Assembly (NCBI GenBank): GCA_027055635.1
Contig: JALUMZ010000136.1
Location: 1 to 10,653, forward strand
DNA: 10,653 nucleotides
Reading direction: 5' to 3'
Origin: Campylobacteraceae bacterium
Lineage (GTDB): Bacteria > Campylobacterota > Campylobacteria > Campylobacterales > Sulfurospirillaceae
Shown: positions 5,073-10,653 of the stretch, one piece after another
How the letters are laid out: every line of letters begins with the position of its first letter
How positions within the stretch are numbered: the first letter of the stretch is position 1
Translations under genes and position numbers: made by a program
The notes under the pieces: generated by a model
Told to the model about the DNA's origin: nothing
Databases searched by the model: none
What the model saw: only the letters and a program-made list of their open reading frames with translations

Positions 5073-5519
5073 ATGAAAGTATTACTGATCAAAGATGTAA
5101 AATCTTTAGGAAAAAAAGGTGAAATCAAGGATGTAAAAGATGGTTATGGTAGAAATTTTTTAATAGGAAAAGGTTTTGCATTACATGCCACAAATGAAGT
5201 CATCAAAAAGTATGAAGCAGAACAAAAAAGAAAAGCAAAAGCTGATGCCGATGAGATACAGAGACTAAAAGAGTTAGAAAAAGATATTGCAAACCTTAAA
5301 CTTGTCATAAAAAGAAAACTTGGTGCAAACGGTAGTCTTTTTGGAGCAGTAACAAAAGATGAAATAGCAAACGAGTTAAAGAATCAGCACAATATAGAGA
5401 TAGATAAAAAAAGTGTTGAGATTGACAAAGCTATAAAAATGACAGGAGAATTTGACATTTCTATAAAATTAGGTCATGGAATTCACGCAAAGTTAACTGT
5501 TGAGATAGTTGGAGAGTAA
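5073..5519 (+). CDS. rplI: 50S ribosomal protein L9
   Basis: L9 binds 23S rRNA near the base of the L1 stalk and reaches toward the neighbouring ribosome; it helps maintain reading frame. The 148 residues match the family length. The N-terminal rRNA-binding domain carries the signature GKKGEIKDVKDGYGRNFLIG (13–32), then comes the long Lys-rich connecting helix (about 42–75) and a C-terminal domain with KLGANGSLFGAVT (about 83–95). The start is ATG with AGGAG (5063–5067) 5 nt upstream. hslV follows after 2 nt. The upstream gap to the rhodanese gene is created almost entirely by the MITE-like element. The usual rpsF–rpsR partners are absent, and L9 instead heads the hslVU–era run. Confidence 0.96.
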   Translation: MKVLLIKDVKSLGKKGEIKDVKDGYGRNFLIGKGFALHATNEVIKKYEAEQKRKAKADADEIQRLKELEKDIANLKLVIKRKLGANGSLFGAVTKDEIANELKNQHNIEIDKKSVEIDKAIKMTGEFDISIKLGHGIHAKLTVEIVGE

Positions 5520-5521
5520 GT

Positions 5522-6064
5522 ATGTTTGAAGCAACTACTATACTTGCCTATAAAGGTCCAAACAAAGCAGTCATAGGTGGAGATGGGCAAGTTACATTTG
5601 GAAATAGTGTACTAAAAAACAATGCAACAAAAATCAGAAAATTATATAATGGTAAAATCTTAGCAGGCTTTGCCGGTAGCACTGCTGATGCTTTCAATCT
5701 TTTTGATATGTTTGAGGGAATATTAGGACAAAAAAAGGGCGATTTATATAAATCTGTCATAGAGTTTTCAAAAGAGTGGAGAAAAGACAAGATGCTTCGT
5801 CGTCTTGAAGCTATGATGATAGTATTGGATACAAAGCATATATTTATACTAAGTGGCAATGGAGATGTGGTCGAACCTGAAGATGAAAAAATTGCTGCCA
5901 TAGGAAGCGGTGGAAATTTTGCTATATCAGCTGCAAGAGCGTTAGATAGATACTCTGACTTAGATGAAGAAAATATCATCAAAGAGAGCTTAAAAATTGC
6001 AAGTGAACTATGCATATATACAAATAATAATATAAAAATTTATACTTTAGAGGAAGAAAAATAG
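5522..6064 (+). CDS. hslV: HslV, peptidase subunit of the HslUV (ClpQY) protease
   Basis: N-terminal-threonine peptidase that forms a double hexamer and degrades proteins unfolded by HslU. It has 180 residues. IGGDGQVTFGNSVLKNNATKIRKLYN (18–43) and the following LAGFAGSTADAFNLFDMFE are diagnostic. The catalytic Thr is normally exposed by removal of Met1 alone, but here the protein begins MFEATTIL, so Thr5 is the expected nucleophile after loss of the first four residues. This is the form I recall from Helicobacter and Campylobacter HslV. The conserved IGSGG stretch (about 127–131) and C-terminal helix SLKIASELCIYTNNNI are present. GGAGAG precedes the ATG. The stop codon TAG abuts the hslU ATG with no gap, so the two subunits are probably translated together. 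Confidence 0.95.
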   Translation: MFEATTILAYKGPNKAVIGGDGQVTFGNSVLKNNATKIRKLYNGKILAGFAGSTADAFNLFDMFEGILGQKKGDLYKSVIEFSKEWRKDKMLRRLEAMMIVLDTKHIFILSGNGDVVEPEDEKIAAIGSGGNFAISAARALDRYSDLDEENIIKESLKIASELCIYTNNNIKIYTLEEEK

Positions 6065-7390
6065 ATGAATTTAACCCCAAAAGAGATTGTAGGATACCTA
6101 GACGAATACATAATAGGACAACTAGAAGCAAAAAAATCTATTGCTGTTGCACTAAGAAACAGATATAGAAGACTGCAACTCTCCCCTGAGATGCAAGAAG
6201 AGATAATGCCAAAAAATATATTGATGATTGGTTCAACCGGAGTTGGAAAAACTGAGATAGCAAGAAGAATGGCAAAAATGATGGGACTTCCTTTTGTAAA
6301 AGTAGAAGCTAGTAAATATACAGAAGTGGGATTTGTAGGAAGAGATGTAGAGTCAATGGTAAGAGACCTCATGATGGCATCTATAAATCTAGTAAGGGCT
6401 CAGCACAAAGAGAAAAATGCAGATCAAATAGATCTACATGTAGAAAAGCAGATCATAGAAAAAATTCTACCTCCCCTTCCCAAAGGTGCTAGTGATGAAA
6501 AAAAAGGTGATTATCAAAGAAGCTATGGAAAGATGAGACAAAAATTTCGTGATGGTGATTTAGATGACTTAGAGATTGAAGTTGAAATTTCAAACAGTAG
6601 TAGTGATCTCTCTGACTCCTCTTTGCCACCCGAAGTCATAAAGGTTCAGGAATCCTTTATTAAGATACTAGGCTCCGGGCAGAAAAATATAAAAAAAACA
6701 CTTAAAGTAAAAGAGGCAAAAGAGGCTCTTAAGAATGAAGCTAGTGAAAAATTACTCGATTTTGAGGCTATAAAACTAGAAGCTAAAGATAGAGCAGAAA
6801 ATGGTGGCATTATATTTATAGATGAGATAGACAAAGTTGCTGTAAGCTCTCACTCTTCAAATAGAAGCGACCCTAGCAAAGAAGGGGTACAAAGAGATCT
6901 TTTACCCATAGTTGAAGGAAGTGATGTAAATACTAAATATGGTGTTGTTAAAACAGACCATATACTTTTTATATCCGCAGGAGCTTTTCACTTAAGCAAA
7001 CCAAGCGACTTAATACCTGAACTACAAGGAAGATTTCCACTAAGAGTGGAGCTCAGTTCACTAAGCGAAGAAACCCTTTACAAGATATTGACACAACCTA
7101 AAAACTCTCTGCTAAAACAATATACTCAACTCTTAAAAACAGAAGGTGTTGATTTGGTTTTTGAAGATGATGCTGTTCGTGCGATCTCAAAAATCTCTCA
7201 ACTTACCAATGAAAAAACAGAAGATATTGGTGCTAGACGATTGCATACGGTAATCGAAAAGGTTTTGGAAGATATTAGCTATAGTGCAGATGAACATAAG
7301 GGAGAAGAGATAAGAGTTACAAAAGAGCTAGTGCATAAAAAACTTGATTCTATTATTGAGGATGAAGACAGTAGTAGGTATATACTATAA
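6065..7390 (+). CDS. hslU: HslU, AAA+ unfoldase subunit of the HslUV protease
   Basis: Hexameric ATPase that unfolds substrates and threads them into HslV. The 441 residues match the family. Walker A GSTGVGKTE (56–64), Walker B IIFIDEIDK (249–257), Arg finger region LQGRFP (320–325) and sensor 2 GARRL (389–393) are all intact. The inserted I domain spans roughly 105–240, containing the acidic and serine-rich 163–190 stretch. The pore loop reads GFVG (89–92) where E. coli has GYVG, a conservative aromatic exchange. The extreme C-terminus SSRYIL corresponds to the tail that inserts into HslV and activates it, so the pair should be functional. The ATG directly follows the hslV stop, with AGAGGAAG as ribosome site. 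The TAA stop shares its last A with the era ATG. Confidence 0.96.
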   Translation: MNLTPKEIVGYLDEYIIGQLEAKKSIAVALRNRYRRLQLSPEMQEEIMPKNILMIGSTGVGKTEIARRMAKMMGLPFVKVEASKYTEVGFVGRDVESMVRDLMMASINLVRAQHKEKNADQIDLHVEKQIIEKILPPLPKGASDEKKGDYQRSYGKMRQKFRDGDLDDLEIEVEISNSSSDLSDSSLPPEVIKVQESFIKILGSGQKNIKKTLKVKEAKEALKNEASEKLLDFEAIKLEAKDRAENGGIIFIDEIDKVAVSSHSSNRSDPSKEGVQRDLLPIVEGSDVNTKYGVVKTDHILFISAGAFHLSKPSDLIPELQGRFPLRVELSSLSEETLYKILTQPKNSLLKQYTQLLKTEGVDLVFEDDAVRAISKISQLTNEKTEDIGARRLHTVIEKVLEDISYSADEHKGEEIRVTKELVHKKLDSIIEDEDSSRYIL

Positions 7391-8340
7391 TGATAAAAAA
7401 TCATAATGAAGACAACTCTAAAAAGATTGATGATAAATCTACTTTTCAGGGAGATTGCACTACAAAATCAGGGTTTGTTGCCGTTGTAGGCAGACCAAAT
7501 GCGGGTAAAAGCTCTCTTCTGAATTGGTTGGTTGGTGAAAAAATTGCGATGGTCTCTCACAAAGCAAATGCCACAAGACGAAGATCAAAAATAATAGCAC
7601 TGCACAAAAATTCTCAAATTATTTTTATCGATACACCAGGAATTCATGAACAAGAGAGACTTCTAAATCAATTTATGCTTGATGAGGCACTTAAGGCCAT
7701 GGGAGATTGTGATTTGATTATTTTTCTCTCTCCTGTTACAGATAAAATTCATCATTATTTGGATTTTTTAGAGAAAAACAGTAAAAATACTCCACATATG
7801 ATTCTACTAACAAAAACCGATCAAGTTAGCAATGAAAAAGTTTTGAAAAAAATTATGGAATTTAGCAAATATCAAGATAAATTTTTATCTCTAATACCCA
7901 TCTCTATCAAAAAGGGCATAAGCCAAGATTATATCTTAGGAGAGATTTCAAAATATATCCCCAAGCACCCATATTTGTACGATCCTCAAATACTTACTAC
8001 AGAAAATATGAGGGATATATATAAAGAGTACATAAGAGAGTCAATATTTGAAAATACCAGTGAAGAGATTCCATACTTTGCCGATGTAGTAATTGATGGC
8101 ATAGAAGAGAAAGAGGATATAGAATGCATAGATGCAAATATTATCGTTGAAAAGAAGAGTCAAAAAGGCATAATAATAGGGAAAAATGGGCAAACGCTAA
8201 AAAGAATAGGGAAAAATGCCAGAGAGAAAATTGAAAAAATTATAAATAAAAAAGTTTTTCTAAAGATTTTTGTCACTATCAAGCCAGGATGGAGCCAAAA
8301 CAAGGATCTTTTAAAGAAACTTGGGTATATTTTAGATTAA
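7390..8340 (+). CDS. era: GTPase Era (16S rRNA binding, 30S maturation)
   Basis: Era binds the 3' end of 16S rRNA and checks 30S assembly. In its 316 residues: G1 GRPNAGKS (34–41), a G2-type segment VSHKANATRRR (55–65), G3 DTPG (81–84), a G4-position TKTD (141–144), a G5-like ISIKKG (171–176), and a C-terminal KH domain with GIIIGKNGQTLKRIG (260–274) and WSQN near the end. Two deviations stand out. G4 has Thr where most GTPases have the guanine-specifying Asn, and G2 reads ANATR where E. coli Era has PQTTR. A hydrophilic extension of about 27 residues precedes the G domain. The ATG shares its A with the hslU stop, and no later Met lies before G1, so the extension is likely real. Confidence 0.94.
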   Translation: MIKNHNEDNSKKIDDKSTFQGDCTTKSGFVAVVGRPNAGKSSLLNWLVGEKIAMVSHKANATRRRSKIIALHKNSQIIFIDTPGIHEQERLLNQFMLDEALKAMGDCDLIIFLSPVTDKIHHYLDFLEKNSKNTPHMILLTKTDQVSNEKVLKKIMEFSKYQDKFLSLIPISIKKGISQDYILGEISKYIPKHPYLYDPQILTTENMRDIYKEYIRESIFENTSEEIPYFADVVIDGIEEKEDIECIDANIIVEKKSQKGIIIGKNGQTLKRIGKNAREKIEKIINKKVFLKIFVTIKPGWSQNKDLLKKLGYILD

Positions 8341-8357
8341 AAATAAAATTTTTATGG

Positions 8358-8363
8358 TACAAT
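8358..8363 (+). promoter_or_regulatory. Predicted promoter -10 of the pil-like cluster
   Basis: TACAAT preceded by TTTTTATGG (an extended -10 with TG two bases earlier) lies in the 57-bp gap after era, the first real gap since the MITE-like element. A second AT-rich candidate, TATATAAT, ends near 8382 but lies too close to the ribosome site. GGAG (8385–8388) precedes the ATG at 8398 by 9 nt. The gap suggests that the envelope cluster can be transcribed separately from the rplI–era run. No terminator hairpin is visible after era. Confidence 0.5.
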
Positions 8364-8397
8364 TGATCTGTATATTATATAATTGGAGTTGTGACAT

Positions 8398-9927
8398 ATG
8401 ACCACAAATAAAAACAAAAGCTTTTCAAGTATTGTCTCCGTTGATCCTATTACTCTAAATTCTTATGAATACTTTAAAAATGAGATAAAAATAAACAAGC
8501 TTGAGAAAAGCAAAAAAGACTCTTTTAATATCTCATACATACCGTCCAAAGATATTATAACTGCGACAGTTAGTATGAGTAGAAATATACCGGAGAGTGA
8601 CTTAAAAGATGCGATAGAGATCAAAGCCTACGATGAGCTAGGATTAGACTCAGCTATTAACTATTCGATAATACATCTTGAAACAGAAACTAACGATACA
8701 AAAAATAGAATTTTTAATATTTTTGCCATAAACTCCGAACTTATCAACGAAAGACTATCTCCAATCAAGAAATATACAAAATATATTGATTATGCAACAG
8801 GAGCCCCTTTTCTTATAAAATCTCTATATAAAAAAGCTCTTATTGAAACTGAGGGTATTGATTGTTTTATATATTTTCAAAAAGAGGATGCTTTTTTAGC
8901 CATATATAATCAAGGAGAATATATATACTCAAAATCTCTGCATTACTCCCTGGCACAAATCAATGAAAAGTTTTGTGAACTAATTGGCGAGAGGATTGAT
9001 GAAAAAGATTTTGGTAACTTATTGACAAGCGAAGGGTTCAAGGGTAGCAGTCCAGAATATCAACAACACCTTATGAAACTTTTTGGTGAGATATTTCTAT
9101 ATATAAATGATGTTTTAGTCTATGCAAAAAGATCTTATTCACTAGAATCCATAGACAAACTCTATATTGGTTCAGAAATAGGTGATCTCTTAGGTATAGA
9201 AGAGTATGCCCAAAGTTATTTAGGTTTAAAATCACACACTTTTAATTTTAGTGTTGCCATAAATTCAAAAGAGTGGTATATTGACCAAATAGAACTACTT
9301 ATGATTTTAACAGCTCAACTCTATTTTGATGAAAAAGATGATGATTTAAATTTTTCGCCCTTTAGAAGACCCCCGCCTTTATCAAAAAGACCTGCTGGAA
9401 AATTGATAAGTGCATTGGCAGCTAGTGTTATTTTATCTGCAGCTTACCCATCATATCAAATAGGCTATAGTTATTTTTTACAAATAAAATTAAAAAAACA
9501 GACAGCTATATTTAAAAATCTACACAAAAAGACGACGGCTATAAAAAATGAACTCTCAGTCTTAAAGCAAAGAAAAACTAAAATCGACAAATTACTAAAA
9601 AAAGAGAGTGATAAATTTGAATTTAGAAAAAAACTATTAGCACAAATATATGCAAAAAAGATCACATATCCTATGAAAGCTACACTTCTAGCAAACTTTT
9701 TTAGAATTTCCAATAAATACAAATCAAAAATCGATAATGTGGAGTATAAGGATAATGAATTTATATTTGATATTCAAAACAGAAGCGATAAAAAAATTAC
9801 AGAGTTCATAAAAAATCTTACAGCTCTAAACAGATACAATATAAATACCCAAAAAATAGAAAAAGTTGACAAAAAACATAAATATATATCAAAAATAACC
9901 ATAGGATTAACCAATGAGCAATTTTGA
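8398..9927 (+). CDS. PilM–PilN fusion (GspL-like) inner-membrane platform protein
   Basis: 509 residues with three parts. Residues 1–310 resemble a divergent actin-like PilM/GspL cytoplasmic domain: SIVSVDPITLNSYEYF (11–26) at the position of the first phosphate loop, the NIPESDLKDAIEIKAYDELG helix typical of PilM 1C domains (63–82), and YINDVLVYAKRSY (235–247). Residues 317–324 (LNFSPFRR) resemble the NLLPWR peptide by which PilN binds PilM. A membrane span follows (about 333–360, AGKLISALAASVILSAAY onward), then a Lys-rich coiled coil (about 361–415) and a PilN-like periplasmic domain. The whole matches GspL topology: cytoplasmic actin fold, one span, periplasmic domain. Such proteins link the assembly ATPase to the envelope part of type IV pili, type II secretion or DNA uptake. 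The glycine-rich nucleotide loop is degenerate, so ATP binding is doubtful. It overlaps the next gene by 14 nt. Confidence 0.7.
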   Translation: MTTNKNKSFSSIVSVDPITLNSYEYFKNEIKINKLEKSKKDSFNISYIPSKDIITATVSMSRNIPESDLKDAIEIKAYDELGLDSAINYSIIHLETETNDTKNRIFNIFAINSELINERLSPIKKYTKYIDYATGAPFLIKSLYKKALIETEGIDCFIYFQKEDAFLAIYNQGEYIYSKSLHYSLAQINEKFCELIGERIDEKDFGNLLTSEGFKGSSPEYQQHLMKLFGEIFLYINDVLVYAKRSYSLESIDKLYIGSEIGDLLGIEEYAQSYLGLKSHTFNFSVAINSKEWYIDQIELLMILTAQLYFDEKDDDLNFSPFRRPPPLSKRPAGKLISALAASVILSAAYPSYQIGYSYFLQIKLKKQTAIFKNLHKKTTAIKNELSVLKQRKTKIDKLLKKESDKFEFRKKLLAQIYAKKITYPMKATLLANFFRISNKYKSKIDNVEYKDNEFIFDIQNRSDKKITEFIKNLTALNRYNINTQKIEKVDKKHKYISKITIGLTNEQF

Positions 9928-10561
9928 AAACTTTTTTGAAAAAATAGACAACTCTCTATCTCAAAAGAAAGAGAGTGAAATTTCATTAATAATATTAATA
10001 ATATTTGTTTTTTTTGGATTTATATCTTACTCCTATATATATCCAATTACCGACAAGACTCTAAAACATACAAAATCAAACTTAAAGTCTATGAATAAAA
10101 AAGTTCAAAATGAAAAAACTTATCTTAGATCTGTAACAAGAAACGGGGATAGCAAATTTTATATAAAAAAAGCTAAAAATGAGATAGAAGGGGCAAAGAT
10201 ACTCCTTGAAAAGACAAAATATGTAAATTCTTATGTTGATAATAAACTAAAAAATCTATCATATCTACTTTTTAACAATCAAAATTGGGCAAAATTTCTT
10301 GACTATGTTACATTTATAGCGAAAAAAAATCATGTAAAAATTAAAATCATTGAGAATAAAATAAATAAACCAAATTTACAAAAGATTGAACAAATTTTAA
10401 ACTTAAAAGTAGAATTCAATGGAAACTTTAGAAACATAATGAAGTTCATAAACTCTATTGAAGAGAGTAAATTGGTAGTTGATATTTACGAAATGGACTT
10501 AAAAGGTGCTAATGGTGTTGACGGTTATATAAATATTGCTGTATGGGGGATGAAGTATTGA
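9914..10561 (+). CDS. PilO/GspM-like inner-membrane protein
   Basis: 215 residues: a short cytoplasmic N-terminus, one membrane span (about 24–44, SLIILIIFVFFGFISYSYIY), a Lys- and Glu-rich coiled coil (about 47–115) and a C-terminal domain (about 122–215) with the pattern of PilO/GspM: NWAKFLDYVTFIAKKNHVKI, VEFNGNFRNIMKFINSIEES, then LVVDIYEMDLKG and a closing strand. In PilO the corresponding segments build a ferredoxin-like fold that dimerises with PilN. The start overlaps the end of the PilM–PilN gene (ATG inside its last codons), which fits production as a heterodimer. The assignment rests on topology, domain order and context rather than on invariant residues. Confidence 0.68.
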   Translation: MSNFENFFEKIDNSLSQKKESEISLIILIIFVFFGFISYSYIYPITDKTLKHTKSNLKSMNKKVQNEKTYLRSVTRNGDSKFYIKKAKNEIEGAKILLEKTKYVNSYVDNKLKNLSYLLFNNQNWAKFLDYVTFIAKKNHVKIKIIENKINKPNLQKIEQILNLKVEFNGNFRNIMKFINSIEESKLVVDIYEMDLKGANGVDGYINIAVWGMKY

Positions 10562-10653
10562 ACAAAATAATAAAATATAGTATGAATATATCAATATTTT
10601 TACTTCTTTCGTCTAGTTATCTTTTTTCATCACCTCTTGTATTGGGTAATGAC
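10558..10653 (+). CDS. Start of a secreted or membrane protein with signal peptide (runs off right edge)
   Basis: Thirty-two codons are visible from TTG at 10558, which overlaps the previous stop as TTGA. GGGGG (10545–10549) is a ribosome site 8 nt upstream of this TTG; the alternative ATG at 10582 has none. The translation begins with a basic segment (NKIIKYS) followed by the hydrophobic MNISIFLLLSSSYLFSS, a Sec signal peptide. No lipobox Cys is seen in the visible part. By position it could be a PilP/GspC-like or secretin-class protein of the same machine, but too little is present to name it. Confidence 0.6.
   Translation, partial: MNKIIKYSMNISIFLLLSSSYLFSSPLVLGND

Noticed and set aside
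4934..5122. Plus-strand open frame of 62 codons across the second palindrome and into rplI
   Set aside because: It lies mostly in hairpin-forming DNA, overlaps rplI in another frame, has no ribosome site and resembles no protein family.
1..10653. CRISPR arrays, tRNA or rRNA genes, transposase or phage genes
   Set aside because: No regularly spaced direct repeats, no tRNA-like cloverleaf with conserved arms, and no transposase or integrase coding sequence is visible on either strand.

Overview
The window is AT-rich and reads as a chromosomal segment of a Campylobacterota (epsilonproteobacterial) genome. The evidence is the protein sequences (HslV beginning MFEATTIL, HslU with a GFVG pore loop, Era with TKTD in place of NKxD) and the gene order. 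As I recall it, rpoN–lptB–tsaE–S4 protein facing argG–rhodanese–rplI–hslV–hslU–era is also the order in Campylobacter jejuni. Genus cannot be fixed from the sequence alone.

Left block (1–2836, minus strand): a tightly packed operon read right to left: an S4-domain RNA-binding protein, trpD (tryptophan synthesis), tsaE (tRNA t6A37 modification), lptB (LPS transport ATPase) and the N-terminal part of rpoN (sigma-54), which runs off the left edge. Neighbouring genes overlap or are 1–12 nt apart.

Divergent intergenic region (2837–3292): the only long stretch without a gene. It holds a 270-bp branched palindrome (2866–3135), closed by a 32-bp stem and enclosing two long hairpins. Next to argG there is a perfect 15-bp inverted repeat that brackets the likely -10 element.

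Right block (3293–10653, plus strand): argG, a small rhodanese, rplI, hslV, hslU and era form a run of overlapping or abutting genes. The run is interrupted only by a 156-bp MITE-like palindrome (4891–5046) with a 7-bp flanking direct repeat. After a 57-bp gap with its own promoter-like sequence comes an envelope cluster: a PilM–PilN fusion (GspL-like), a PilO/GspM-like protein, and the start of a gene with a signal peptide. This looks like the inner-membrane platform of a type II secretion, type IV pilus or DNA-uptake machine.

Most notable points: (1) argG has no ATG, GTG or TTG that keeps its ATP-binding loop, and the only well-placed start is ATC at 3293. (2) The MITE-like insertion can be undone on paper, which restores a compact rhodanese–rplI junction and shows that the insertion rewrote the rhodanese C-terminus. 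(3) The two palindromic elements have different ends and different stem sequences, yet share the same internal-loop sequences (CGAGGC on the left strand, AACGAAG on the right strand). This suggests a family of structured repeats with a conserved functional core.
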